From contig NZ_JANIIC010000050.1 of NCBI RefSeq assembly GCF_024519315.1, forward strand, positions 28,077 through 92,076: 64,000 nucleotides of DNA, written 5' to 3'. Position 1 is the stretch's first letter, and every line of letters begins with the position of its first letter. Below are positions 17,207 to 26,172 of this stretch, piece by piece. This DNA is from Streptomyces malaysiensis subsp. samsunensis. Its GTDB lineage: Bacteria > Actinomycetota > Actinomycetes > Streptomycetales > Streptomycetaceae. A program made the translations under genes and the position numbers. The notes beneath the pieces were generated by a model, which worked only from the letters and a program-made list of their open reading frames with translations, made no database searches and was not told the origin of the DNA.

Positions 17207-18430
17207 TCAGGACGGGCGGTTGGTGTCGGGAATGGTGAGTTCGATGCGCCTCCCCTCCGCCAGGAAGAGCAGGACGAACCTGCGGATGGCCTCCTCCACG
17301 GTCCAGGCGGCCTCCGGGACCAGGGGCAGCGGGATCAGCCCCTCGCGGAAGGCCACCAGCAGGGGCCAGGCGGCGCTGATCAGCGGCTGCCAGAACGGCT
17401 CCTTGTCCAGTCCGATACAGTCGCCGACCCGGTCGCCGACCGTATACCTGGAGAACGCGTTGATCAGGGGCCGGGTGAGCCCGGCGTCGAGTTCCGCGAC
17501 GATGTCCAGGAGAACGTCGGTCAGCTCGGCGCCTTCCGGGGTACTAGCCAGGATCGGATCGAGCACCTGCTTGGACTGGGCGTTGGCCTCGTCCCAGGAG
17601 GCGGGGATGTACTCGTCCAGGACGCCGAGCATATGCGCGGTCACCTGCCACACGTGCAGATAACCGTCGGACTCGGCGGAGGAGACCGGGACCCTCCAGT
17701 CTTTTAGCTTGCGCATGACAAATGTTGCCAGGCTGTGCCAGGTGACCATCACGTCCGCCTGGCTGATCGGGATCTTCTGGCCGCCGCTGGTCCGGGACCA
17801 GCCCGGGGACTTCGGCAGCAGATGACGCACCGCCGCGTGCACCAGCCGGGTCTTCACCGTGGTCACCACCATCGAGCCCTGGGGCTGGTAGGCGTCCAGG
17901 GCTCCGATGTCGTACCCGAGCTGGGCGGTCTTGGCGATACGGTCCTTCATGTCCGCGCCGCCCTTGGAGTAGTACACGGCTCGGGCTTCCCTGGGGATGG
18001 CGGTGCTCATCAGACCGCTGCCCAGCCCGTACAGGGCACCGGTGTAGATTCCCTTCTTCGTGGTGAACCGCGCCGCGGCTTCCAGCTTGCGCTTGTCCGT
18101 CCAGGACGGCAGTTGGCGCGCCTTCTCCATGAAGTCCCGCAGATCCCGGGGAAGGCCGTCCGGCAGCGGCTGGTCATTGCGGGTCCACTGCCGCAGCAGT
18201 TCGTTGACCCTGGGCACGTCTCCACGGTCGATAACGGCGGCGAGCACCGGGTCGGCTTCCTCGTCCCACACCCAGTCGGGATCGAGTCCCGCTCCCGCTC
18301 CCGCCACCGAACCGCTCGGTGCCCACGTCCACAGGGACCGCGCCTGGGCCGGTGACGCCGCTCCCAGTAACCCGAGCGCCCCCAGCGCCCCTCCGGTGAT
18401 CAGCATCCTGCGCCTGCTGAGTTCGTCCAT
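17207..18430 (-). CDS. lcp: Latex clearing protein (rubber oxygenase), copy 1
   Basis: Exported b-type haem dioxygenase that cleaves poly(cis-1,4-isoprene) endolytically into oligo-isoprenoids with aldehyde and ketone ends. The 407-residue product has a Tat signal (SRRRMLITGGALGALGLLG, cleavage near AQA-RS). Residues known to matter in Lcp of Streptomyces K30 are present at identical numbers: Glu148 in PREAR, Arg164, Lys167 and Thr168 in DRIAKT, and the haem-ligand His198 in RLVHAAVRHLL. Start chosen at the ATG after GAGGAGGAG. It is downstream of a second copy and upstream of the aldehyde oxidase genes, forming a likely operon. Rubber as substrate is inferred from the family. Confidence 0.92.
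   Translation of the reverse strand: MDELSRRRMLITGGALGALGLLGAASPAQARSLWTWAPSGSVAGAGAGLDPDWVWDEEADPVLAAVIDRGDVPRVNELLRQWTRNDQPLPDGLPRDLRDFMEKARQLPSWTDKRKLEAAARFTTKKGIYTGALYGLGSGLMSTAIPREARAVYYSKGGADMKDRIAKTAQLGYDIGALDAYQPQGSMVVTTVKTRLVHAAVRHLLPKSPGWSRTSGGQKIPISQADVMVTWHSLATFVMRKLKDWRVPVSSAESDGYLHVWQVTAHMLGVLDEYIPASWDEANAQSKQVLDPILASTPEGAELTDVLLDIVAELDAGLTRPLINAFSRYTVGDRVGDCIGLDKEPFWQPLISAAWPLLVAFREGLIPLPLVPEAAWTVEEAIRRFVLLFLAEGRRIELTIPDTNRPS
17753..17859. repeat. 107-bp near-identical block shared by the two lcp copies (unit 1)
   Basis: Matches 19093-19199 with one mismatch (A versus G at the ATGACG/ATGGCG point), far closer than flanking parts of the two genes. It encodes the haem-ligand region from VKTRLVHAAVRHLL to PISQAD. 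This suggests recent gene conversion or very strong local constraint. Confidence 0.8.
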
Positions 18431-18540
18431 GGCTCTGAACTCCTCCTCGAGTCCGGTCTATGAGCACGGGTGATGTGAGAGATCGTGATGTGAGAGAGAC
18501 GGATGACGCGTTCCCGCATACGCGCCGCCGCGCCGCCGCC

Positions 18541-19770
18541 TCAGCCGGGGCGGTTGGTCTCGGGGATCTCGATCCGGGTGCCGCGTCCCTTGGTGAGGTA
18601 GAACAGGATGTACTGACGCGCCGCCTCGTCGATCGTCCAGGCGAGCGGCGGCACCAGCGGCAGGGGAATCAGCTTCTCGCGGAAGGCGACCAGCTTCGGC
18701 CAGGCGGTCTCGATCGCCTTCTCCCAGAACGGCTCGCGGGGAATGCCGTCCCAGTCGGCGACCTGATCGCCGACCAGATACCGGGCGAGAGCGTTGACCA
18801 GGGGGCGGTCGATGCCGCCGGGGCTGGTCTGCTCGGCGAGCTGGCCCAGCAGGATGTCAGTGAGTTCGACGCCTTCGCGCGTGCGGGCCAGGACCGGGTC
18901 GAGGACCTGTTTGGACTGGGCGTTGGCCGCGTCCCATGAGGCGGGGATGTACTCGTCCCGGATGCCGAGCATGTGCGCGGTCACCTGCCACACATGCAGA
19001 TACCCCGCCGACTCTGCGGACTTCATCGGCACCTTCCAGTCGAGCAGCTTCCGCATGGCGTAGGTGGGCAGGCTGTGCCAGGTGACCAGCATGTCCGCCT
19101 GGCTGATCGGGATCTTCTGGCCGCCGCTGGTCCGGGACCAGCCCGGGGACTTCGGCAGCAGATGGCGCACCGCCGCGTGCACCAGCCGGGTCTTCACCGC
19201 CTCCACGACGACCTTTCCGTCGGGCCGGTAGGCGTTCAGATCCCCGACGGCGAAGCCCAGCAGGCTCGTCTTGGCGACCCGGTCCTCCATGTCGGCGCCG
19301 CCCTTGGAGTAGTAGACGGCGCGCGCCTCCCTGGGGATGGCGGTGCTCAGCATGCCGCCGCCCACTCCGTTGAGCAGATTGAGGTAAAGACCCCGGGACT
19401 CGTTGAACTTGGCCGCGGTCTCGAGCTTGTCCCGGTCCGCCCAGGACGGCAGTTGGCGCGCCTTCTCCATGAACTCCCGCAGATCCGCGGGCAGGCCGTC
19501 CGGCAGCGGCTGATCGTTACGGGTCCATGTCCGCAGCAGCTCATTGACCCTGGGCACATCGCCGCGGTCGATCACGGAGCCGACCAACTGGTCGACCTCC
19601 TCGTCCCACACCCAGTCCGGGTCGAGGCCCGCACCCTTGCCCGCCACCGAACCGCTCGGCTCCCATGTCCACAGCGACCGCGCGCGGGCCGGCGATGCCA
19701 CGCCCAAGGCCCCGAACACCCCCAATGCCCCGCCCGCGATCACCATCTTGCGCCTGCTGAGTCCGTCCAT
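18541..19770 (-). CDS. lcp: Latex clearing protein (rubber oxygenase), copy 2
   Basis: A 409-residue paralogue of the adjacent Lcp, with its own Tat signal (SRRKMVIAGGALGVFGALG, cleavage near ARA-RS). Glu148, Arg164, Lys167, Thr168 and His198 are all conserved at the same numbers, so both copies look catalytically competent. They differ mainly around residues 110-140 and in the C-terminal third, so substrate length preference may differ. The chosen ATG is preceded by AGGAGG. The open frame continues upstream through the TetR region, but that extension is a shadow. It is the promoter-proximal gene, facing the divergent TetR gene, separated by 138 bases. Confidence 0.92.
   Translation of the reverse strand: MDGLSRRKMVIAGGALGVFGALGVASPARARSLWTWEPSGSVAGKGAGLDPDWVWDEEVDQLVGSVIDRGDVPRVNELLRTWTRNDQPLPDGLPADLREFMEKARQLPSWADRDKLETAAKFNESRGLYLNLLNGVGGGMLSTAIPREARAVYYSKGGADMEDRVAKTSLLGFAVGDLNAYRPDGKVVVEAVKTRLVHAAVRHLLPKSPGWSRTSGGQKIPISQADMLVTWHSLPTYAMRKLLDWKVPMKSAESAGYLHVWQVTAHMLGIRDEYIPASWDAANAQSKQVLDPVLARTREGVELTDILLGQLAEQTSPGGIDRPLVNALARYLVGDQVADWDGIPREPFWEKAIETAWPKLVAFREKLIPLPLVPPLAWTIDEAARQYILFYLTKGRGTRIEIPETNRPG
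19093..19199. repeat. 107-bp near-identical block shared by the two lcp copies (unit 2)
   Basis: Partner of 17753-17859, in direct orientation about 1.34 kb apart. Recombination between the two could delete or duplicate one lcp gene. Confidence 0.8.
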
Positions 19771-19814
19771 CGCTCCGAACTCCTCCTTGAGCCCCGTAGC
19801 TCTGTAGCCCCACT

Positions 19815-19848
19815 TGATACGCTGATACACGTTGAGCATCTCTGTATC
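19815..19848. promoter_or_regulatory. Repeated TGATAC boxes between lcp and its divergent TetR gene
   Basis: TGATAC occurs at 19815-19820 and 19823-19828 (eight bases apart), with an inverted GTATC at 19844-19848. These lie in the 138-base divergent promoter region, where the TetR regulator would be expected to bind. Operator status is inferred from position and repetition only. Confidence 0.35.
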
Positions 19849-19908
19849 CCCAGGGGAGCATAAAGGAGACGCGAACACCAGAGGCAGCACAGAATCAGGG
19901 AGGCAACC

Positions 19909-20592
19909 GTGGAACCCGTCCCGTTGGCCCTCACGGGGCCGCCCGACTACCCGTCGGTGCTGGAAATCGCGTTCACCGAGGCCGTCGAAGGCGTCGGCCA
20001 GGACGACGACATTTCCGTGCGTCTGCTCGACGCCGCGTACAAGCAGTTCTGCCGCATGGGGATCAAGCGGTCCACGATGATGGACGTGGCGCGGTTGGCA
20101 GGTGTCTCCCGGATCACCGTCTATCGCCGGTTCGCGTCCAAGGACGTGCTGGTCGAGCACGTCGTACGGCGCGAGTTCCGGCGCTACTTCGATCAGTTCA
20201 TCATCGACATCCAGGAGGCCGAGACCGTGGCCGACCGGGTCGTGCTGGGTTTCGTGAGCTCCTTGCGGGCCATCCGGCACAACCCCCTCATCGGCGGCCT
20301 CATGGCCACCGAACCGGACGCGGTCGTGCCCTCCATGACCGGCGACGAGGGCCGCACCCTGGCCGCGGTGCGGCAGTTCGTCGCACAGCGGCTCCGCCAG
20401 GAGCAGCACGCGGGCAATATCGCCGGCGATCTGGACGTGGACCTCGTGGCCGAGATGATGGTCCGCGTCACCGCGTCCTTCCTGGTCATTCCCAGCCACC
20501 TCATCGACATCGACGACGATGAGCGGATGCGCGCGGTGGCCCGGCAGTTCCTCGTCCCGATGCTCGGGCCACCGCACTCCGTTCACTCGTAG
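19909..20592 (+). CDS. TetR-family regulator divergent from lcp (LcpR-like)
   Basis: The 227-residue regulator has an unusually long N-terminal extension of about 45 residues before the DNA-binding domain (VRLLDAAYKQFCRMGIKRSTMMDVARLAGVSRITVYRRFASKDVLVEHVV). The C-terminal ligand domain is unassigned. Its divergent arrangement with the lcp-oxi operon mirrors rubber degraders in which a TetR protein controls lcp, so it probably represses that operon until an isoprenoid signal appears. The stop codon overlaps the convergent FadB-like gene by ten bases. GTG start at 19909; the preceding GGGAGG is suitable. Confidence 0.85.
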   Translation: MEPVPLALTGPPDYPSVLEIAFTEAVEGVGQDDDISVRLLDAAYKQFCRMGIKRSTMMDVARLAGVSRITVYRRFASKDVLVEHVVRREFRRYFDQFIIDIQEAETVADRVVLGFVSSLRAIRHNPLIGGLMATEPDAVVPSMTGDEGRTLAAVRQFVAQRLRQEQHAGNIAGDLDVDLVAEMMVRVTASFLVIPSHLIDIDDDERMRAVARQFLVPMLGPPHSVHS

Positions 20593-22748
20593 ATTCCGCC
20601 CTTCGCGGCCCTGGCCACCAGGGAAGCGGGCGGGTCGAAGCGTTCCCCGTACCGGTCGGCCAGCTCCCTGGCCCGTACGACGAAGCCGGACGGCCCGCCG
20701 GGGTAGCCGTTGATGTACTGAAGGACGCCGCCGGTCCACGCGGGGAAGCCGATGCCCAGGATCGAGCCGACGTTGGCGTCGGGCACCGACCGCAGCACGC
20801 CTTCGTCGAGGCACCGGACGGTGTCCAGGGCCTCCGCGAAGAGCATCCGCTCCTTCATGTCCTCGAACGGGATCTCGCGTCCCACCACGGTGAAGTGCTG
20901 GTACAGGCCGGGCCACAGACCTGTGCGCCTGCCGTCCTGGTAGGTGTAGAAGCCGGCGCCCGAGGAGCGTCCGCCGCGCCCGAACTCATCGATCATGCGG
21001 TCCACGACCGCCTCGGAGCCGTGCGGGTGCCACTGTCCGTCCCCGGCCAGCACCGCGGCCTTGGTCTCCTCCCGGATCGTGCGGGGCAGGGTCAGGGTCA
21101 GCTCGTCCAGCAGCTGGAGCGGCGGTGCGGGGTAGCCGGCCTGGGAGGCGGCCTGCTCGATCGAGGCGGGGTGCAGACCCTCGCCGAGCATCGCCACCGC
21201 CTCGTCGATGAACTTGGATATCACCCGGCTGGTGAAGAAGCCGCGGCTGTCGTTGACCACGATGGGCGTCTTGCCGATCTGCCGCGCGATATCGACGGCC
21301 TTCGCCACGGTGTGGTCGCCGGTCTTCTCACCGGTGATGATCTCCAGCAGGGGCATCTTGTCGACCGGGGAGAAGAAGTGCAGGCCGATGAAGTCCTCGG
21401 GACGCCTGACTCCCCCGGCCAGCATGGTGATCGGCAGCGTGGAGGTGTTGGATCCCAGTACCGCGTCCGGGGCGATCACATCCTCGATCTCGCCGAAGAC
21501 CTGGTGCTTGAGCGCCGGGTCCTCGAAGACCGCCTCGATCACCAGGTCGCAGTCGGCGAGGTCCGCTGGGTCGGCGGTCGGTGTGATCCTCGCGAGGATC
21601 CCGTCGGCCTTCTCCCGGGACATCCGGCCGCGCGCCATGGCCTTGGCGAGCAGCTTCTCGGAGTATCGCCTGCCCCGCCGCGCGGCGTCGGCCGAGATGT
21701 CCTTGAGCACGACCTCCAGGCCGCCCCGGGCGCAGGAGTAGGCGATCCCCGCCCCCATCATTCCGGCCCCCAGCACACCGACCTTCCGCGCGGTGTGCCG
21801 GGCGTATCCGGCCGGGCGGCTACCGCCGGAGTCGATGTGCCGCATGTCGTGGAAGAAGGCCCGCATCATGTTCTTCGCGACCTGGCCGGTCATCAGCTCG
21901 ACGAGATAGCTCGTCTCGATCTTCTGGCCGGCCTCGAGATCGACCTGGGCACTCTCGACGGCCGCGGCGAGGATGTTGCGCGGCGCCGGGACGTTCGCGC
22001 CCCTCAACCGCTTGCGCAGGTGCGCCGCGAGGGCCGGCAGGCTCGCCGCGACCTTCGGGTGCGAGGGGGCGCCGCCGGGAATCCGGAAGCCCTTGGTGTC
22101 CCACGGCTGAGCGGACTCGGGATGGGCCAGGACCCACCTCCTGGCCTTGGCCAGCATGTCCTCGGGGGTCGTGGCCAGTTCGTGCACCAGCCCCCGGGCC
22201 AGCGCCTCCCCGGGCTTGTACCGCTGTCCCTGGAGCAGGACGTCCGTCAGCGCGTCCTGGAGCCCCAGGAGGCGGACGGTCCGGCTGACCCCGCCGGCTC
22301 CGGGCAGCAGTCCCAGGGTCACTTCCGGCAGACCGATGCGGCTGCCCGGTGTGTCCAGGGCGATACGCCGGTGGCAGGCGAGCGCGATCTCGTACCCACC
22401 GCCGAGTGCCGTACCGTTCATGGCCGCGGCCAGCGGTTTGCCGAGCGTTTCCAGTCGGCGCAGCTGGGCCTTGAGGAGCGTGCACAGCTCGCTGAGCTCC
22501 GCGGCGTTCTCCACACGCGCCTCGCTCATGAAGCCGATGTCACCGCCGGCGAAGAAGCTCTCCTTGGCGGAGGTGAGAATGACGCCGGTGATGTGGTCCC
22601 GCTCGGCCTCGAGCCGGGCGACGGTGGCGCCCATCGACTCGACGTAGGTCTGGTTCATCGTGTTGACCGGCTGGTCCGGGTCATCCATGGTCAGTACGAC
22701 GACGCCGTCGGACCCCCGCTCCCAGTGGATCATGTTGTTCTCCAGCAT
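20583..22748 (-). CDS. fadB: Fused enoyl-CoA hydratase/3-hydroxyacyl-CoA dehydrogenase (FadB-like)
   Basis: Bifunctional beta-oxidation enzyme of 721 residues. The N-terminal crotonase half (~1-290) has FFAGGDIGFM and ALGGGYEIALACHRRIALD, with the conserved Glu in IGLPEVTLGLLPGAGG. The dehydrogenase half (~330-710) has the NAD motif VGVLGAGMMGAGIAY, SNTSTLPI, FIGLHFFSPVDKMPLLEII and NDSRGFFTSRV. The ATG at 22748 has GAAAGGAA ten bases upstream; the frame reading back into the thiolase gene is a shadow. It lies 60 bases after the thiolase gene as its operon partner (alpha and beta subunits). Adjacent Lcp/Oxi genes suggest it degrades isoprenoid acyl-CoAs. Confidence 0.92.
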   Translation of the reverse strand: MLENNMIHWERGSDGVVVLTMDDPDQPVNTMNQTYVESMGATVARLEAERDHITGVILTSAKESFFAGGDIGFMSEARVENAAELSELCTLLKAQLRRLETLGKPLAAAMNGTALGGGYEIALACHRRIALDTPGSRIGLPEVTLGLLPGAGGVSRTVRLLGLQDALTDVLLQGQRYKPGEALARGLVHELATTPEDMLAKARRWVLAHPESAQPWDTKGFRIPGGAPSHPKVAASLPALAAHLRKRLRGANVPAPRNILAAAVESAQVDLEAGQKIETSYLVELMTGQVAKNMMRAFFHDMRHIDSGGSRPAGYARHTARKVGVLGAGMMGAGIAYSCARGGLEVVLKDISADAARRGRRYSEKLLAKAMARGRMSREKADGILARITPTADPADLADCDLVIEAVFEDPALKHQVFGEIEDVIAPDAVLGSNTSTLPITMLAGGVRRPEDFIGLHFFSPVDKMPLLEIITGEKTGDHTVAKAVDIARQIGKTPIVVNDSRGFFTSRVISKFIDEAVAMLGEGLHPASIEQAASQAGYPAPPLQLLDELTLTLPRTIREETKAAVLAGDGQWHPHGSEAVVDRMIDEFGRGGRSSGAGFYTYQDGRRTGLWPGLYQHFTVVGREIPFEDMKERMLFAEALDTVRCLDEGVLRSVPDANVGSILGIGFPAWTGGVLQYINGYPGGPSGFVVRARELADRYGERFDPPASLVARAAKGGIYE

Positions 22749-22807
22749 TGATACGGCGTTCCTTTCGGAAGACATGCGCGAACGGCCCGCGGGGCCCGGA
22801 AGGGTTG

Positions 22808-24016
22808 TCAGAGGCGTTCGAGCACGGTGGCGATGCCCATGCCGCCGCCGACGCAGAGACTGACCACGGCCCGCCGTGCGGAACGGCGCTCGAGCTCGTC
22901 CACCACGGTGCCGACAAGCATGGCCCCGGTGGCGCCGAGCGGATGCCCCATGGCGATCGCGCCACCGTTGACGTTGACCTTCTCCCAGGGCAGGTCGAGG
23001 TCCTTGACATACCGGAGGACCACCGAGGCGAAGGCTTCGTTGATCTCGAACAGGTCGATGTCGTCCACCGTCAGCCCGGCGAGGTCCAGCGCCTTGCGGG
23101 TCGCCGGGGCGGGACCGGTGAGCATGATCGTCGGATCGGCCCCGCTGACCGCGCTCGCCACGACGCGGGCGCGGGGCGTCAGCCCGGACTCGGCGCCCGC
23201 CTCCTCCGTGCCGACCAGGACCAGTGCCGCACCGTCCACGATGCCCGAGGAGTTGCCCGGGGTGTGAACGTGCTGAACGCGCTCGATCCAGTGGTACTTC
23301 TGCAAGGCCACGGCGTCGAAGCCGCCCATCTCTCCGATGTCGGCGAACGACGGCCTCAGCTTCCCGAGCGACGCCACCGACGTCTGCGGGCGCATGTGCT
23401 CGTCCTGGGAGAGCACGGGCACCCCGTTGCGGTCCCGGACCGGAACCACGGACTTCGCGAAATACCCGCCGGACCACGCCAGTGCGGCCCGTTGCTGAGA
23501 CCGCACCGCGTACGCGTCGACGTCCCGTCGCGAGAAGCCCTCGATGGTCGCGATCAGATCGGCGCCGATGCCCTGCGGCACGAAGTACGTCCCGAAGGCC
23601 GTCTCCGGGTCCGCGGCCATCGGCCCGCCGTCGCTGCCCATGGGGACGCGGGACATCGATTCCACACCGCCGGCGACGACCAACCGCTCCCAGCCGGAAC
23701 GGACCTTCTGCGCGGCCGTGTTCACCGCCTCAAGACCGGAGGCGCAGAACCGGTTGAGCTGGACCCCCGCCACGTGATCCGGTAGCCCGGCCGCCAGCGC
23801 CGCGGTCTTGGCGATGTTCATGCCCTGGTCCCCCACCGGCGAGACCACGCCGAGCACGACGTCGTCCAGGCGTCCGGGATCCAGGTCCGGATGGCGGCGG
23901 CCGAGCTCATCGATCAGCCCGGTCACCAGCGACACCGGCTTGATGTGGTGCAGCGAGCCGTTTTTGCCCCGGCCACGCGGGGTGCGGATCGCGTCGTAGA
24001 TGAATGCTTCGGTCAC
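22808..24016 (-). CDS. fadA: Acetyl-CoA C-acyltransferase (thiolase, FadA-like)
   Basis: Final beta-oxidation enzyme of 402 residues. The nucleophilic Cys is in NRFCASGLEAVN, the catalytic His in GGAIAMGHPLGATGA and the second Cys in SLCVGGGMGIA, all in family positions. Start chosen at GTG 24016 (TEAFIYDAIRTPRGR), the usual thiolase beginning; the longer frame lacks homology. First gene of the fadA-fadB pair and divergent from the acyl-CoA ligase gene across about 300 bases containing a perfect operator-like palindrome. Confidence 0.93.
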   Translation of the reverse strand: MTEAFIYDAIRTPRGRGKNGSLHHIKPVSLVTGLIDELGRRHPDLDPGRLDDVVLGVVSPVGDQGMNIAKTAALAAGLPDHVAGVQLNRFCASGLEAVNTAAQKVRSGWERLVVAGGVESMSRVPMGSDGGPMAADPETAFGTYFVPQGIGADLIATIEGFSRRDVDAYAVRSQQRAALAWSGGYFAKSVVPVRDRNGVPVLSQDEHMRPQTSVASLGKLRPSFADIGEMGGFDAVALQKYHWIERVQHVHTPGNSSGIVDGAALVLVGTEEAGAESGLTPRARVVASAVSGADPTIMLTGPAPATRKALDLAGLTVDDIDLFEINEAFASVVLRYVKDLDLPWEKVNVNGGAIAMGHPLGATGAMLVGTVVDELERRSARRAVVSLCVGGGMGIATVLERL

Positions 24017-24127
24017 TGTCCTCGCACTTCCTCTCCGCCGACAGGCGTCTTCCGTGTCCATCCGGCCGCCTTGGGCCGCGCGCACCGGCTGGCGCGGCAC
24101 CTCCGGCGCAGCCAGGTAAAGGCAATT

Positions 24128-24144
24128 ATTGACACCTTGTCAAT
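24128..24144. promoter_or_regulatory. Perfect palindrome between divergent beta-oxidation operons
   Basis: ATTGACA-CCT-TGTCAAT, seven-base arms with a three-base spacer, 112 bases before the thiolase start. The same half-site ATTGACA recurs at 24240-24246, 74 bases before the acyl-CoA ligase start and overlapping a possible -35 TTGACA. The TetR encoded at 26173 is the obvious candidate binder. The remaining 24017-24319 interval shows no gene. Confidence 0.55.
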
Positions 24145-24319
24145 AGTGCGTCGCCGTGGGAACCTTGCGTCCAACGCCCGCCACATGGCCATTGAGCCAC
24201 GTAGCCGAGGTGGGCAGAGATGCGCCACGAAACCAATCTATTGACACATCGCCAAGAGCGGTTCACTGTTAAGGCCGTTCAAGCAGCCCGCTCACGATTC
24301 GCGATGGAGGGAGCCCTCC

Positions 24320-26137
24320 GTGGCCACAGCAGAGCAACTCCAGCAGTCCATCGAGGAGCTGACGATCACCAAGCTGCTGCGCCGCAACGCCCAGCAGTTC
24401 GCCGAGCGTCCCGCGCTGACCACCGGCCTCGGTCCGGACGCGGGAACCCTGTCCTGGTCGCAGCTGCGCGCCGAGGTCGCCGCCCTCACCCGCGGTCTCA
24501 CCGCGCTCGGTCTGAGCCCGGAGGACCGGATGCTCATCGCGATGTCCAGGCGAGCGGAGCACTGGATCGTCGACCTCGCGGCCATCCACATCGGCGCCCT
24601 GCCCTGTAGTACGTACGACACACTGAGCACCGAGCAGATCGGCGCCGTGGCCCGGCACAGCGCGGCCACCGTTCTCGTCCTGGAAGGCGCGGAGCAGATG
24701 CGCCGCTGGCAGCCGGTCCTGGACGACCTGCCGCACCTGCGCGCCATCGTCATCCTCGACTGGGACGCGGCCCCGGCCGACGATCCGCGCTTTGTCAGCT
24801 ACTCGGCCGTGCGCGGGGCGATACCCCCCGACGACGCCGCGTTCGAGGCGCTCGCCAACGCCGCGACCGCCGACCGGCCGCTGACCCTGGTGTACACCTC
24901 GGGCACCACCGGGGCGCCCAAAGGCGTGGTGCTCTCCCACCGCAACGTCATCCACGAGTCCCTGATGCAGGACCAGCTCGTCCCCGTCCCCGAACATCCG
25001 CGCTCGATCGCGTACCTCCCGATGGCGCACATCGCCGAGCGGGTGCTGGGGATCTACATGCCGATCTGCCACGCCGGACACGTCACGATCTGCCCGGAGC
25101 CCGAGCAGCTCCTGCCCACCCTGCTCACGGTGCGCCCGCACGGCTTCTTCGGAGTCCCCCGGGTATGGGAGAAGCTCGCCACCGCCTTGCGGGCCAAGCT
25201 CAGTGCCCTCGCCGAGGAACAGGCCGTGGCCGTGACGCAGGCGAGGAGGGCCTATCTCGAAGTGTTCCGGCTGCGCTCCGCGGGCAAGGACATTCCGGCC
25301 GACCTCACCGAGGTGCTGGAGCAGCTCGACGCGCAGGTGTTACGGCCCATCAGGGCCGCCATCGGGCTCGACGACTGCCACCGGGCCTTCAGCGGCGCCG
25401 CGCCGATCCCCACCAGCGTCCTGGAGTTCCTCGCGGGCGTGGGGCTGCCGGTGTACGAGGTCTGGGGCCTGAGCGAGACCACCGGCGCGGCCACCGTCAG
25501 CACGCCCGAGGCGTTCGCGCTCGGCTCCGTCGGGCGCCCCGCGCCGGGCATCGAGATCAAGGAAGCCCACGACGGCGAGCTCCTCGTCCGCGGCCCCGTC
25601 GTCTTCCCCGGCTATCTACGGGCCGACGGCCGCATCGAGCCCGCGACCGACGCGGAGGGCTGGCTGCCCACCGGCGACCTCGGGACGGTCGACTCACGGG
25701 GCATCGTCACGGTCACCGACCGCAAGAAGGAGATCATCATCACCGACGGCGGCAAGAACATCGCCCCGGCCAGGATCGAGTCCCAGCTGCGAGCCCACCC
25801 CCTGATCGCCCATGCCGTCGCGATCGGTGACCGGCGCCGCTATGTCACCGCGCTGCTGGTACTGGACGAGGAGACGGCCCCGCTCTGGGCGCGGGCGAAC
25901 GGAATCACCACGTCCGACCTGGGCGAGCTCTCCCACCACCCCGAGATACTCGCGGTCCTGGACCAGTTGGTCGCGGAGACGAACACGGCGCTGTCCCGTG
26001 CGGAGCAGGTGAAGAAGCACCGTGTCCTGCCGGGCCCATGGAGCATCGAAACGGGCGAGCTGACGCCGAAACTGAGCCTGCGCCGCCGGGCCATCGCCGA
26101 ACTGCACGCCGACACCATCGAGTCGATGTACACATAG
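24320..26137 (+). CDS. fadD: Long-chain-type acyl-CoA ligase (AMP-forming, FadD15-like)
   Basis: ATP-dependent ligase of 605 residues activating fatty or isoprenoid acids as CoA thioesters. Motifs: LVYTSGTTGAPKGVVLSHRN (P-loop), SIAYLPMAHIAER, GAAPIPTSVLEFL, YEVWGLSETTGA, GWLPTGDLGTVDSRG, TDRKKEIIITDGGKNIAPA and a C-terminal catalytic Lys in GELTPKLSLRR. The GTG start follows GATGGAGGGA. Codon 341 (25340-25342) is TTA, rare in Streptomyces and read by the bldA tRNA, so translation may be limited to later growth. It opens an operon with a TetR gene and an acyl-CoA dehydrogenase. Confidence 0.92.
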   Translation: MATAEQLQQSIEELTITKLLRRNAQQFAERPALTTGLGPDAGTLSWSQLRAEVAALTRGLTALGLSPEDRMLIAMSRRAEHWIVDLAAIHIGALPCSTYDTLSTEQIGAVARHSAATVLVLEGAEQMRRWQPVLDDLPHLRAIVILDWDAAPADDPRFVSYSAVRGAIPPDDAAFEALANAATADRPLTLVYTSGTTGAPKGVVLSHRNVIHESLMQDQLVPVPEHPRSIAYLPMAHIAERVLGIYMPICHAGHVTICPEPEQLLPTLLTVRPHGFFGVPRVWEKLATALRAKLSALAEEQAVAVTQARRAYLEVFRLRSAGKDIPADLTEVLEQLDAQVLRPIRAAIGLDDCHRAFSGAAPIPTSVLEFLAGVGLPVYEVWGLSETTGAATVSTPEAFALGSVGRPAPGIEIKEAHDGELLVRGPVVFPGYLRADGRIEPATDAEGWLPTGDLGTVDSRGIVTVTDRKKEIIITDGGKNIAPARIESQLRAHPLIAHAVAIGDRRRYVTALLVLDEETAPLWARANGITTSDLGELSHHPEILAVLDQLVAETNTALSRAEQVKKHRVLPGPWSIETGELTPKLSLRRRAIAELHADTIESMYT

Positions 26138-26172
26138 GTCCGACACACCGCGACCACGGAGGGACTATCCGC

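Noticed and set aside
18541..20916. A 791-codon minus-strand frame covering lcp copy 2 and the TetR gene
   Set aside because: The part upstream of 19770 is antisense to the TetR gene and has no homology; a ribosome site and Tat signal mark the real lcp start.
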